Shown here in pieces: positions 1-11,792 of a stretch of 64,000 nt of DNA. The stretch is from Elusimicrobiota bacterium (lineage in GTDB: Bacteria; Elusimicrobiota; Elusimicrobia; UBA1565; UBA9628), in assembly GCA_003452935.1 (NCBI GenBank), contig DMMY01000001.1, forward strand, positions 96,750 through 160,749. The letters run 5' to 3'. How positions within the stretch are numbered: the stretch's first letter is position 1; every line of letters begins with the position of its first letter. The notes beneath the pieces were generated by a model. It had not been told where the DNA came from. It did no database searches and saw only the letters and a program-made list of their open reading frames with translations. A program made the position numbers and the translations under genes.

Positions 1-1
1 A

Positions 2-1084
2 AAAGGCGTTCAGACCATACAGTCCGCTTTATCAGTTAGAACCACCTTGCCTATACTCCTTAATTTTATGATGGAAACCGACAACGCTAAGGTAAAGGTG
101 GTTTCCACTGACCTGGAAATGGGAGTCAAGCATTATATTCCTGCGGAAGTAGAGGCCGACGGAAGCATTACAATTCCAGCTAAAAAATTCTCAGATATAC
201 TTCATAGCCTTCCTGAGGGTAAGGACGTGGAGCTTTCGGTTGATGCGGGCGATAAAGTCCAATTAAAATGCGGACGTTCGAGATTTTCTATTATTGGCGC
301 GCCAAAAGCCGAATATCCGGTTCTTCCGGAGTTCGATAAGTCAAATTCCTTTGAATTACCGCTTCAGATTTTTGCGGATATGGTTCGTAAAACTATTTTC
401 GCGGCGTCCTCAGATGAAACCCGTCATGTATTGAACGGCGTCTATTGGGTGGCGAAGAAAGGAAGTCTCGACATGGTAGCAACAGACGGGCGCAGGCTTT
501 CGATTATATGTAATAATTTAATGCCTAAAGATAAAGACTTCCAAATTATTGTACCAACAAAAGTTCTCTCCGAGCTGCTTCGTCTATTAAGCGCGCTTGA
601 TGTAAAGATGGATTCCGGAGAGAAGCTGCATTTAGGCGTTACGGAAAACCAAATAGTTTTCAATTTTAAAGAAACGACGCTATTATCTCGTCTTATAGGA
701 GGAACTTTTCCCAATTATGAGCAGGTTATTCCAAAAAAGAAGGATATAACTATTTTACTCGACACCAAGGATTTGTTGGCTGTCACCAAACGAGCCGCTC
801 TTTGTGCCCTAGATCGCGGCGGATCGGTAAAATTTTCTTTACAAAACAAAAGCCTTCATATTTCTGCTTCTTCTCAAAACTTGGAATTCAATGATGAGTT
901 GGGGACGGATTACTCGGGGGCTGATTTTCAAGTCGCGTTTAACCCTCATTTTTTTGTCGATGCGTTGAAGCATATCGATACCGAAAAGGTGTCGCTTGGA
1001 TTTACCACTCCGGTCAATCCGGCTTTGATAGAGCCGGTAAACGGCGGGGATTACCGGTTTGTGATTATGCCTATGAGGATTTGA
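2..1084 (+). CDS. dnaN: DNA polymerase III beta subunit (sliding clamp), 5'-truncated by window edge
   Basis: Ring-shaped processivity clamp of the replicative polymerase. The reading frame is open from base 2 and reads KGVQTIQSALSVRTTLPILL before the first ATG at 68, which is the conserved start of clamp domain 1. The true start therefore lies upstream of the window, and the TTG at 47 is internal. About 360 residues are visible and the C-terminus ends FVIMPMRI, a typical clamp ending. Only a few N-terminal residues are missing. The gene is followed after 6 bases by dciA. Its codons are noticeably AT-richer than those of gyrA or of genes further on. Its position before gyrB and gyrA suggests dnaA and oriC lie just upstream. 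Confidence 0.97.
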   Translation, partial: KGVQTIQSALSVRTTLPILLNFMMETDNAKVKVVSTDLEMGVKHYIPAEVEADGSITIPAKKFSDILHSLPEGKDVELSVDAGDKVQLKCGRSRFSIIGAPKAEYPVLPEFDKSNSFELPLQIFADMVRKTIFAASSDETRHVLNGVYWVAKKGSLDMVATDGRRLSIICNNLMPKDKDFQIIVPTKVLSELLRLLSALDVKMDSGEKLHLGVTENQIVFNFKETTLLSRLIGGTFPNYEQVIPKKKDITILLDTKDLLAVTKRAALCALDRGGSVKFSLQNKSLHISASSQNLEFNDELGTDYSGADFQVAFNPHFFVDALKHIDTEKVSLGFTTPVNPALIEPVNGGDYRFVIMPMRI

Positions 1085-1090
1085 CGCGGG

Positions 1091-1390
1091 ATGATAAACA
1101 CGCGTAAGGCGCGTTGGTCTACCGCCGAGGCCTTGGTCGCGTCATTCCAATTTCGCACGGGCATGTCGGGAGACCGGATGGCCATTCTAGGAACGGTATG
1201 GCAAAAGGAGTTGGGACATTTATCCCGGCATTTGGAACTCGTTGGTTTTAGAAACGGATTTATTTATGTCAAGCCTCGGTCCGCGGCGGCAGCGCAGGAA
1301 TTGCAGTTGAGTTCCGCCGGCATGGTGAAAAGTCTTAATAAGTATTTCAGCCGCGCATGGATCAAAGGGATTAAGATAGCAACCAGATGA
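1091..1390 (+). CDS. dciA: DciA/DUF721 family protein
   Basis: A 99-residue protein matching the DUF721/DciA core: a conserved Trp-containing start (AILGTVWQKELG, about residues 31-42), then VGFRNGFIYVKPRS followed by AAAAQELQL, the family's strand-helix pattern. In established work DciA interacts with the replicative helicase DnaB and substitutes for the phage-derived loader DnaC. It lies between dnaN and gyrB, the usual position for this family. It starts at ATG 1091 and its stop overlaps the gyrB start (ATGA, 1387-1390). The assignment rests on pattern and synteny. It is shorter than many DciA proteins and contains only the core domain. Confidence 0.8.
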   Translation: MINTRKARWSTAEALVASFQFRTGMSGDRMAILGTVWQKELGHLSRHLELVGFRNGFIYVKPRSAAAAQELQLSSAGMVKSLNKYFSRAWIKGIKIATR

Positions 1391-4029
1391 GTAATGAGAG
1401 AGACGTTAAGATAGGTAAAAATGAGCGGCGGAGCGCGGAAGGCTCCGATCGGAGGGATATGTCTCAGACCATAGCGGAGAAAGCGGAATCAAAAAAACAG
1501 GATTTAAGGACCGCTGAGGCCTACGACGCTTCTAAGATTCAAGTGTTGGAAGGCCTGGAAGCCGTGCGCAAGCGGCCGGCGATGTATATCGGATCGACCG
1601 GGCCGACGGGCCTTCATCATTTGGTTTATGAAGCCGTCGATAACGCGGTTGATGAGATATTGGCGGGACGCTGTTCTTCGGTTGACGTTATTTTGCACGA
1701 GGGAAATTCCGTCACAGTGCTTGATAATGGCTCTGGAATTCCCGTAGACCCCATGAAGGATCCCAAGCTTCCCGCGAACCTGCGGGGCAAGTCCGCCTTG
1801 GAAGTCGTTATGACCGTGCTCCACGCGGGCGGCAAATTCGACAAGCGCGCGTATAAAGTTTCCGGCGGACTGCATGGCGTGGGTATATCGGTGGTCAACG
1901 CGCTTTCCGAGTGGGTGCGTGTCGAGGTTTATCGGGAAGGGAAGGTTTGGGCGCAGTCTTACAAGCGCGGCAAGCCGGACGACGAAATCAAGATTACGGG
2001 GAAGACCGAGGAGCACGGCACCCGCGTGACTTTTAAGCCGGACCCGGAAATTTTTGAACAGCACCAGTTCTCATACGACGTGCTGTCTAATCGCTTGCGC
2101 GAGTTGGCCTTCCTTAACGCGGGCGCCAAGATCACCATCATAGATGAACGGGAGGATAAGAAACATACTTTTCACTATGAGGGCGGAATCAAGCAGTTTG
2201 TCCAATATTTGAACGCGAACAAGAAGACGTTGTTCGTTGAGCCTGTCAGTTTTGTGATTGACAAGGAGGATGTCTCCGTAGATGTCTCCATCCAATATAA
2301 CGACGAGTATTCCGAGAACGTTTATAGTTTTGTCAATAATATAAACACGCCCGAGGGCGGAACGCATCTGTCTGGTTTTCGTTCTGCCCTTACGCGCGTT
2401 ATTAACGACTACATCAAGAAGTATGACATGCTGAAGGGAAAGAATTACACGGTGCAGGGCGACGACGTTCGCGAAGGGCTCACCGCGGTGCTTTCGGTAA
2501 AGATCCCCAACCCCCAGTTCGAGGGGCAGACCAAGTCCAAGCTCGGCAACGCCGAAGTCGAGGGGGTCGTCAAATCTATCGTAGGCGAGGCGCTGGCGGT
2601 ATTTTTCGAGGAGAACCCGGCGACGGCGAAGATCGTCTGCCAGAAATCCATGGCCGCGGGAGAAGCGCGCGAGGCCGCGCGTAAAGCCAAGGAACTGACG
2701 CGGCGCAAGGGCGTTTTGGACGGTTCCAGCCTGCCCGGCAAGCTGGCTGACTGCCAAGAGCGCGACCCGGAACACGCCGAGCTTTTTATCGTCGAGGGAG
2801 ATTCTGCCGGCGGGTCGGCCAAGCAGGGGCGGGATCGGGCCTTTCAGGCGATCCTTCCGATCAAAGGCAAGATTCTCAACGTCGAGAAAGCCCGGCTGGT
2901 GAAGGTTCTTTCCAACGACGAGGTGCGCACACTTATTGCGGCCATTGGCACCGGCATCGGCAACCAGCGCGAGGGCTCTCCTGCTCCGGGGGAAGCCGAG
3001 GCAGAGGACGGTCTGAAGATTGATAAATTGCGTTATCACAAGCTGATCATCATGGCGGACGCCGACGTCGACGGCCAGCATATCCGCACACTGCTGTTGA
3101 CTTTTTTCTACCGGCAGATGAAGCCGTTGATAGAACACGGGCATGTTTATATCGCCCAGCCGCCCCTCTATAAAGTTAAGAAGGGCAAGACCGAGATGTA
3201 TGTCGAGAACGACGAGAAGATGGAGGCGTGGCTTTTAAATGAGGGACGCCGCTCGGTCGCCATCACGGCCATTAATCCCAACAACGGCAAAAGCAAGACG
3301 CTCGACGCCGACGATCTTAAGGACCTGCTGAAGCTGTTGGCGGAGTTGGAGAATCTTCTTCGGCATTTGGAGCGCAAGAGCCTGCACCTGGAACATTTCT
3401 TGGCATATAAGGAACAAGGCAGGCTGCCGCTTTATCGCGTGGAGCAGTCCGCGGGAGAGTATCTTTTCTTTTACAGCGAAAAGGAATGGCACCAATTTCG
3501 CGACGCGTACGTGGCCGAACAAAAGGTCAAGCTCGCGGAGGAACGCAAAGGGAAGCCGGCGCCGGAGGACGCGGTCCCGGTGGAGGCCGACGAAGAGGCC
3601 TTGGAGCCGGATATGCAGGAACTGTGGGAGATGGCGAAGCTCGAGGCGCTGGCCGGAAAACTTGAGGAAATGGGGCTGGAGTTGAAATGGTATCAAGTGC
3701 TGCGCGACGAGAAGACGAAGCCGCTTTTTCGCGCGAAGGGAGAGCGTTCCGAAACCGAGGGATATAGTCTGCGGGATCTCCTTGAGACGGTGCGCGAGGC
3801 GGGCCGGTCCGGGGCCACTATTCAGCGCTATAAGGGTCTGGGAGAAATGAATCCGGAGCAGCTTTGGGAGACCACCATGGACCCCAAACGGAGAAAACTT
3901 CTTCAGGTGACGCTGGAAGACCCGGCGGACGCGGAGCTGGCCTTCACCACGCTTATGGGGGATCGCGTAGAGCCTCGCCGCGCCTTTATTGAGCGGCATG
4001 CCAAGGAAGTAAAGAATCTCGACATCTAG
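1387..4029 (+). CDS. gyrB: DNA gyrase subunit B
   Basis: ATPase and TOPRIM subunit of DNA gyrase, which introduces negative supercoils using ATP. The GHKL ATPase shows EAVDNAVDE (82-90), DNGSGIP (113-119) and a glycine-rich GGLHGVG lid. The TOPRIM domain shows EGDSAGGSA (near 470) and the metal-binding DADVD (near 558). At 880 residues it is longer than the roughly 640-residue short form. The extra length is a roughly 170-residue insert after TOPRIM, as in Gram-negative type GyrB, plus about 45 N-terminal residues rich in charge before the ATPase. A second in-frame ATG at 1459 (residue 25) is a possible start, but the ATGA overlap with dciA favours 1387. gyrA follows 22 bases downstream. Confidence 0.97.
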   Translation: MSNERDVKIGKNERRSAEGSDRRDMSQTIAEKAESKKQDLRTAEAYDASKIQVLEGLEAVRKRPAMYIGSTGPTGLHHLVYEAVDNAVDEILAGRCSSVDVILHEGNSVTVLDNGSGIPVDPMKDPKLPANLRGKSALEVVMTVLHAGGKFDKRAYKVSGGLHGVGISVVNALSEWVRVEVYREGKVWAQSYKRGKPDDEIKITGKTEEHGTRVTFKPDPEIFEQHQFSYDVLSNRLRELAFLNAGAKITIIDEREDKKHTFHYEGGIKQFVQYLNANKKTLFVEPVSFVIDKEDVSVDVSIQYNDEYSENVYSFVNNINTPEGGTHLSGFRSALTRVINDYIKKYDMLKGKNYTVQGDDVREGLTAVLSVKIPNPQFEGQTKSKLGNAEVEGVVKSIVGEALAVFFEENPATAKIVCQKSMAAGEAREAARKAKELTRRKGVLDGSSLPGKLADCQERDPEHAELFIVEGDSAGGSAKQGRDRAFQAILPIKGKILNVEKARLVKVLSNDEVRTLIAAIGTGIGNQREGSPAPGEAEAEDGLKIDKLRYHKLIIMADADVDGQHIRTLLLTFFYRQMKPLIEHGHVYIAQPPLYKVKKGKTEMYVENDEKMEAWLLNEGRRSVAITAINPNNGKSKTLDADDLKDLLKLLAELENLLRHLERKSLHLEHFLAYKEQGRLPLYRVEQSAGEYLFFYSEKEWHQFRDAYVAEQKVKLAEERKGKPAPEDAVPVEADEEALEPDMQELWEMAKLEALAGKLEEMGLELKWYQVLRDEKTKPLFRAKGERSETEGYSLRDLLETVREAGRSGATIQRYKGLGEMNPEQLWETTMDPKRRKLLQVTLEDPADAELAFTTLMGDRVEPRRAFIERHAKEVKNLDI

Positions 4030-4051
4030 TCCAGCGGATCAGGGAGAATAT

Positions 4052-6556
<2,505 letters not shown>

Positions 6557-6563
6557 GGACCCA

Positions 6564-7106
6564 TTGGCAGAGCGATCAATCATTGCGGCAGCCCTGGCGA
6601 TCTGCCTGACCGTGTTGGGCGCGGGGCCTCTCGCGGGTGAACTGAGCGTCGAGAGTCTGCATTGGGAGCTGGCGCAGCCGGTCCGGGGGCGCAAGCCGGT
6701 TTATGCGGATATCGTGAGCTTGGAGACGGCGCCGCCGCGCATCGCGGGCAAGCTTCGGGCCCGGGTGGTGCTTAAAAACCGGGGTCCGCTGGCGGCCGAC
6801 GGCATACTCTTGCGCTATTGTCTCTTGGCGCGTTTGGCGCCGGTGCGCAGCCGGCAGGACGGCGTTTGGGCGCTGCCCTTTTTGATCGAAGAGAAACGGG
6901 TGGCCAAAGTCGGGCCCAATCAACTTTTTGAAGTGTCGTTGGACCCCTCGGCGTCCATGGCCCTGCCGTTCAACCGCTATCTGCGGCGGGTTTACGCCTC
7001 GGGATTTTGGCCGGACCAGTTGAAGCTCCAGGTGATGCTCAGCCCGCACCGCGGAGCCGTCGAGACCATCGCTACCCAGGAGATAATCCTCCCTGTAACC
7101 AAATGA
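6564..7106 (+). CDS. Secreted protein of unknown function
   Basis: A 180-residue protein with an N-terminal hydrophobic signal peptide (IIAAALAICLTVLGAGPLAG, about residues 6-25) followed by a globular region without cysteine-rich or repeat features. The start is a TTG at 6564, 7 bases after the gyrA stop; no ATG fits better. It overlaps serS by ATGA (7103-7106), so it is probably translated with gyrA and serS. The central part (RVVLKNRGPLAADGILLRYC) resembles a beta-sandwich strand pattern, but I do not recognise the family. Confidence 0.75.
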   Translation: MAERSIIAAALAICLTVLGAGPLAGELSVESLHWELAQPVRGRKPVYADIVSLETAPPRIAGKLRARVVLKNRGPLAADGILLRYCLLARLAPVRSRQDGVWALPFLIEEKRVAKVGPNQLFEVSLDPSASMALPFNRYLRRVYASGFWPDQLKLQVMLSPHRGAVETIATQEIILPVTK

Positions 7107-8413
7107 ACGATATAAACCTGATACGTAAAGAGCCGGGAAAAGCCCGAGAGGCAATCAAGGATCGGGGCGGACGTTATCTGCCCGTGCTGGAGACGCTCAT
7201 TGAGGCCGATGCGCAATATAGGGAATTGCTCCAGCAGGTCGAAGCCTTGCGCGCCCGGCGCAATTCCGCGTCCCAAGCGGTGGGCAAGGCCAAGGCCGGC
7301 AAGGATGACGCCGAGGCGAGCCGTCTTATGGCCGAGGTGGCGCAAATCAAGGCTGACATGGCGGGCAAGGACGAGGCCTTGGGCGGCTTGGGGGCACGAG
7401 TGAGGCAGACCGCGTTGGGCTTGCCCAACTTCCCGCATCCGTCGGTGCCCAAGGGGAAGAGCGCGGATGATAATCCGGTCGTTCGCACGGGGGCGGCCGT
7501 CAAGCCGTTGGGTTTTAAACCCCAGGATCACCAAACCTTCGGCGAGAAATTGGGTCTGCTGGACAGCGCGGCGGCGGCCAAGCTGTCGGGATCTCGCTTT
7601 TCGCTTTGGCGCGGCGCCGGCGCCAGGTTGATGCGCGCGATCATTTCCTTTCTGCTCGATCTGCACACCGGGGAGCACGGGTATCAGGAGATGTGGGTGC
7701 CGGCCTTGGTGAGGCCGGATATTCTTGAGGGGACAGGACAACTGCCGAAGTTCGAAGCGGATCTGTATAAAATCGCGGCCACGGAGGGCGAGAAGACCGA
7801 GACGTTGTTTCTTATCCCCACCGCGGAAGTGCCGTTGACCAATTTGGTGCGCGACCAGATTATTCCAGAGGCGGATTTGCCCATGAGATTGACGGCGTAC
7901 ACCCCGTGTTTTCGCCAGGAGGCAGGTTCCTATGGCAAGGATGTTCGCGGACTTATACGCAATCATCAGTTCGATAAGGTGGAGCTGGTGTGGGTTACAA
8001 AGCCGGAAGAGTCTTTGGCCGCGCTGGAGTCCTTGACAGGACACGCCGAGGCGGTGCTCAAGCGGCTGGAATTGCCGTTCCGGGTGGTGGAGCTGTGCAC
8101 GGCTGATTTGGGCTTTTCGGCGGCCAAAACGTACGATCTGGAAGTGTGGATGGCGGGCGAGGGCCAATACCGGGAGATATCGTCATGCTCGAATTGCGGC
8201 GATTTCCAGGCGCGGCGCATGAACGCCCGCGTGCGGCGATCCGGCCAGGGCGGCGTGGAATTCGTGCACACCCTCAACGGCAGCGGCGTGGCCGTGGGCC
8301 GTCTCTTTGCCGCGATTTTGGAGAATTATCAACAGCCGGACGGTAGTCTGGTTATTCCCAAGGCATTGGTGCCATACTTCGGAGCGGAACGGATAGCCGC
8401 GCCTAAGGCATGA
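7103..8413 (+). CDS. serS: Seryl-tRNA synthetase
   Basis: Class II aminoacyl-tRNA synthetase charging tRNA-Ser. The N-terminal coiled-coil arm that grips the tRNA spans about residues 25-100. Motif 2 is seen as CFRQEAGSYGKDVRGL (near 269) and motif 3 as LNGSGVAVGR (near 392). It starts at ATG 7103 within the stop of the previous gene, giving MNDINLIRK, the family N-terminus. A longer frame upstream of 7103 is overlap only. The length of 436 residues is typical. Its stop overlaps the mazG start (ATGA at 8410). Confidence 0.97.
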   Translation: MNDINLIRKEPGKAREAIKDRGGRYLPVLETLIEADAQYRELLQQVEALRARRNSASQAVGKAKAGKDDAEASRLMAEVAQIKADMAGKDEALGGLGARVRQTALGLPNFPHPSVPKGKSADDNPVVRTGAAVKPLGFKPQDHQTFGEKLGLLDSAAAAKLSGSRFSLWRGAGARLMRAIISFLLDLHTGEHGYQEMWVPALVRPDILEGTGQLPKFEADLYKIAATEGEKTETLFLIPTAEVPLTNLVRDQIIPEADLPMRLTAYTPCFRQEAGSYGKDVRGLIRNHQFDKVELVWVTKPEESLAALESLTGHAEAVLKRLELPFRVVELCTADLGFSAAKTYDLEVWMAGEGQYREISSCSNCGDFQARRMNARVRRSGQGGVEFVHTLNGSGVAVGRLFAAILENYQQPDGSLVIPKALVPYFGAERIAAPKA

Positions 8414-8856
8414 AAAGCGCGCGGGCGTCTGGGTGCAAGAGCGGCGGCAAGGCGACGGCCATGCATCGGTTGATCCGTCTTGTGGCGCGGTTGCGTTCCC
8501 CCCGGGGCTGCCCGTGGGATAGAAAACAGACGCATTTGACTCTTATTCGTTTTTTGAATGAGGAGACCCGAGAACTTGCGGCGGCCCTGCGGCGTGGTCG
8601 ATGGCATGAGATCGAGGACGAGTTGGGCGACGTGTTGCTTCAAGTGCTCCTGCATGCGCAGATAGCCAGTGAAAAGGGGCTCTTTAATATCGAGGACGTC
8701 GCGCGCAGCCAGCACCGCAAGCTGGTGCGGCGCCACCCGCATGTTTTTGGGCGCAGGCGTCTGGAGAGCGCGGCCGCGGTTCTCGCCAATTGGCGGGAGA
8801 TAAAACGATCGGAACGCGGTCAGCGGCGCCGGGACATCCAACAGCGGCGAGGTTAG
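8410..8856 (+). CDS. mazG: MazG-family nucleoside triphosphate pyrophosphohydrolase, single domain
   Basis: All-alpha NTP pyrophosphatase that hydrolyses NTPs/dNTPs to monophosphates. It shows CPWDRKQTH, the metal-binding helix FLNEETREL and the following EDELGDVLLQVLLHA, the EExxD-type pattern of MazG. At 148 residues it has one MazG domain instead of the two in E. coli MazG. The first ~18 residues are low-complexity basic, and ATG 8461 is an alternative start closer to the domain. It overlaps serS by 4 bases. Family assignment is secure; the preferred nucleotide cannot be read from the sequence. Confidence 0.88.
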   Translation: MKSARASGCKSGGKATAMHRLIRLVARLRSPRGCPWDRKQTHLTLIRFLNEETRELAAALRRGRWHEIEDELGDVLLQVLLHAQIASEKGLFNIEDVARSQHRKLVRRHPHVFGRRRLESAAAVLANWREIKRSERGQRRRDIQQRRG

Positions 8857-8879
8857 AGGCGGTCGTCGCGGCGGACGGG

Positions 8880-9758
8880 TCACCAATCCGGCGGTATATC
8901 CAGCTTGCGGCGCAAATCGGCTTGGACCTGGGAGAGGCAGGCGGATAATTTTGGGAAGGCGTAGGGCGGGGGTTTGAGCAGAGAGCTGAGGCGATTCCAG
9001 CCTTGGCGCGGCCGGCCTTGCGCGGCATAGTCGTAGTAAAGCGCCACGACTCCTCCCAGGTATTCCCCGGGTTGTTTCTCTTTTGGAATGAGGGCGAGCC
9101 GATCCTCCAGGCCTTTTATTTTCTCGGCGAAGAAATCCGGAAACTTCGTCGAGGCGTCGATGAAGTCCCCTTTTCGCCATTCATAGATCCTGGTCTGATA
9201 AGCGTTCTGCGACATGGCGTAGAAGTTTTCGCAGCCCACGGAAAAATATCGGCCCAAGGCGAGGGTTTGGGAGACGATCACGGGACGGCCGGCGCCACGC
9301 AAAGCCCGGAGTTCGCCTTGTGGAAAGGAACCGACTCTTCGTACGCGAGGCCCCTGGCAGCGCAGGACGTAGAGAGTGCGTGTGTTGAGCCCGGGCGTCG
9401 TGGCATGATAGACGATAGCGCGAGAGCCGTCCGCGAAAAGGTCGAGGAAGCCCTGGCCCGGCAGGGCCGGATCAAACTTGAGACGGTCGATAAAAGACGG
9501 ATGGGTATAGACGAGATAGGATTTTCCTTTTAAGGTTGCGTAGACCGCGAGCTTGTTGAGGTTCTTGGCGGGATTGCGGAAGAGCACCGCGGCCAGCGGG
9601 ACTCCCCCGACTACGGCGGAGGCGGTTTGTTCCTGGCGCATGCCCTTATCGGCCGTTTCAGGGATGGCGCGGCCTTCTCGGGGCGGCAGTTTTGGAGGCT
9701 CAGCCCAGGCGCACATGACGCCAAAAAGCAGCAGGCTTGGGGCGATGACGCGGGTCAT
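8880..9758 (-). CDS. Secreted protein of unknown function
   Basis: A 292-residue protein with a short signal peptide (MTRVIAPSLLLFGVMCAWA, cleavage likely after AWA). The mature part contains repeated short strands (VYATLKGKSYLVYTHPSF, RAIVYHATTPGLNTRTLYVLRC) suggestive of a beta-rich fold and ends in a more helical segment. It overlaps the upstream asd gene by 4 bases (ATGA), so it is cotranscribed with parAB and asd. It is convergent with mazG, leaving 23 bases between the stops. No family recognised. Confidence 0.7.
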   Translation of the reverse strand: MTRVIAPSLLLFGVMCAWAEPPKLPPREGRAIPETADKGMRQEQTASAVVGGVPLAAVLFRNPAKNLNKLAVYATLKGKSYLVYTHPSFIDRLKFDPALPGQGFLDLFADGSRAIVYHATTPGLNTRTLYVLRCQGPRVRRVGSFPQGELRALRGAGRPVIVSQTLALGRYFSVGCENFYAMSQNAYQTRIYEWRKGDFIDASTKFPDFFAEKIKGLEDRLALIPKEKQPGEYLGGVVALYYDYAAQGRPRQGWNRLSSLLKPPPYAFPKLSACLSQVQADLRRKLDIPPDW

Positions 9759-10810
9759 GGACGCTTGAGCCAGCCCTTGCGCAGGATATGTTCGGCGATC
9801 TGAACGGAATTGAGGGCCGCGCCTTTAAGAAGATTATCGGATACGACCCAGAGGCAGAGCTCGCGAGCGTCGATGCCGGGGCGCAGCCGCCCTGTGAAAA
9901 CCGGGGCCAGGCCGGCCATGGCCAGGGGCGTGGGGTAGTTGGCGGTCATTAATTTGAGCCCCGGGGCATGCCGGAGGAGGCGGCGCGCTCGTTGCGGCGC
10001 AAAGGGGCGGGAGAAGCGAAGCCAGGCGGCCAGGGAATGTCCGCGCACCACGGGAACGCGCACCGCGGTGACGCTGACGCGCAGATGCGCGGCGGACCAT
10101 ACCTTGCGTAGTTCGCGGGCGACTTTTGTTTCCTCCCCGCAGTGTCCCTGGGGGTCGAAACTTCCGACTTGCGGAAAGACATTGCCGGCGATGGGCTGGG
10201 GCAGGGCGCGGCGCGCGGGGCAAGGCCAGATAGGCGCGCGGCCGTCAGGCGCGAGGGTCTGCCGCGCGGCGTTGGCGCGGCTTTGGTCAAAAAATTCCGT
10301 CAGGGCGTCTCGGCCCGCGCCAGAGACCGCTTGATAGGTGGCTAGTCGGACTTCTCGGACCGTGGCGGCTTTGTGCAAAGGCCAGCCGGCCACCGCGATG
10401 CCGGTCATGGTGCAATTGGGGCCCGCGATGAGGCGTTGGTGGAAGTTGAGCGCGCTGGAGTTGACCTCCGGGATAACGAGAGGAACCTTTGGATCGAGGC
10501 GAAACTCAGAGCTGTCATCGATGACCCACACGCCGCCGGCGGCCAGCTTTGGTCCGAATCGGCGCGCCACCTCCTCCGAGCTGACCATAAAGACCAGCTG
10601 GCAGCAGGACAGGAGTTTGGCGTCGATGGCCGGGGCTTGAAGCGTTCGGCCGCGGAAACGGACGTTCTGCAAAGAACGGCCGGATGAGAAAGGCTGAAGT
10701 TGGGCGACAGGGAAACGGCGGCGTTCGAGGAGCGCGAGCAGTTCGCGTCCGACCATGCCGGTGGCTCCAACGACGGCAATGCGTAATCCGGCGGATTTAG
10801 GGGTTGGCAT
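9755..10810 (-). CDS. asd: Aspartate-semialdehyde dehydrogenase
   Basis: Catalyses NADPH-dependent reduction of aspartyl phosphate to aspartate semialdehyde, feeding lysine/diaminopimelate, methionine and threonine synthesis. The Rossmann motif GATGMVGREL is at 15-24. The active-site cysteine is Cys133 in AGPNCTMT. Later family signatures are GNVFPQVG and VRVPVVRGHS, the latter holding the catalytic His. The 351-residue length is normal. The C-terminal region is unusually Ala/Arg-rich. It overlaps the upstream gene by 14 bases and the downstream one by 4. Confidence 0.93.
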   Translation of the reverse strand: MPTPKSAGLRIAVVGATGMVGRELLALLERRRFPVAQLQPFSSGRSLQNVRFRGRTLQAPAIDAKLLSCCQLVFMVSSEEVARRFGPKLAAGGVWVIDDSSEFRLDPKVPLVIPEVNSSALNFHQRLIAGPNCTMTGIAVAGWPLHKAATVREVRLATYQAVSGAGRDALTEFFDQSRANAARQTLAPDGRAPIWPCPARRALPQPIAGNVFPQVGSFDPQGHCGEETKVARELRKVWSAAHLRVSVTAVRVPVVRGHSLAAWLRFSRPFAPQRARRLLRHAPGLKLMTANYPTPLAMAGLAPVFTGRLRPGIDARELCLWVVSDNLLKGAALNSVQIAEHILRKGWLKRP

Positions 10811-11792
10811 AGGGTATTCTATAGGGCTCTCCCAAGCCCGTGCTGCCTAATATATCTCGCACGGCCCCGCGGAGGTAGTATCCGGAGGCCGGGCACTTTT
10901 CGTCGGTTATTGAAAAAATGAAAGGTTGGCGACGACGGATTTTAGATACGCGTTCCCAATCGAGGCCATCATTGGAAGACTCTATCCATGCCTCGGCGAT
11001 GTTTTCCCCCCACGCGGAGAAACGGGCCACGCACTTCTTGGTGTCGCGCGTAAAAAGAAATTCGGATACGCTGATTTCACTGGTGCTGGGCGGGGCGAGT
11101 TTGATGGCAAGGGCCGGGTAAATGGTTTTTATCGGGGTTTCCAGGCTGCCTTCGGGAGTCCTTGGGGGCACGCCTGATATGGAGCGGTTATTCCAGGCCT
11201 TTGTTTCCCGCGGACCGGTATCATCTACCCCCGCGGCCGCGAGAATCGGGGAACTCGCGGCTTTTTGAAACATGTTTGTGGGTGACCATATGATCAGGTA
11301 ATTCGGGCGCTTAAAGCTTATTAGGGATAATGGGACTTCTGCCCACAACCATTCTCCGGAACCTATTCCTTCTATATGAGCCTGAGGGTCGGCCTCCAAA
11401 GGAAGATCCTTGGTTTCGGCAAGAAAGAAGCTTTGTTGAGATGTGAAGGCTGGAGACTGTGATATAGCCATATATATCTTGCCTGGTATGACCTCGCGTA
11501 GCCAGGGCTTGTTTGGGGTGGGGCGCGTCTTTGCACGGCCGACCTTGGCTCCAATGAATGCGCGTTTGAATTCGCCAGTGGGCGCAGGCGGTAATTTAAC
11601 GATCCAGGAGTTATTGAAGCCTATGTACCAGTTGGCGTCATCTCCACCATCAGCGAACCTGGTAAAATCGTTAATGTTCTGGGTTAAAGCAATATAAGTA
11701 GGAAGTATAGTGCTTGTTGCCGATGCGTGAGAATTATTCGCGGCTTGGCACGAAGGTATAATTAGCGAAGCTATAAATATTAAAAAAATCAT
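10797..11792 (-). CDS. Secreted protein of unknown function in the parAB operon
   Basis: A 331-residue protein with a hydrophobic N-terminus (MIFLIFIASLIIPSCQA) that looks like a signal peptide. IPSC is a poor lipobox, so ordinary cleavage after CQA is more likely. The mature protein is beta-rich and contains many Trp, Asn and Pro residues. The segment WIESSNDGLDWERVSKIRR near the C-terminus resembles strands of discoidin/carbohydrate-binding-like sandwiches, but this is only a visual impression. The start overlaps the parB stop by one base. Its base composition is AT-richer than asd, matching parAB. Confidence 0.7.
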   Translation of the reverse strand: MIFLIFIASLIIPSCQAANNSHASATSTILPTYIALTQNINDFTRFADGGDDANWYIGFNNSWIVKLPPAPTGEFKRAFIGAKVGRAKTRPTPNKPWLREVIPGKIYMAISQSPAFTSQQSFFLAETKDLPLEADPQAHIEGIGSGEWLWAEVPLSLISFKRPNYLIIWSPTNMFQKAASSPILAAAGVDDTGPRETKAWNNRSISGVPPRTPEGSLETPIKTIYPALAIKLAPPSTSEISVSEFLFTRDTKKCVARFSAWGENIAEAWIESSNDGLDWERVSKIRRRQPFIFSITDEKCPASGYYLRGAVRDILGSTGLGEPYRIPYANP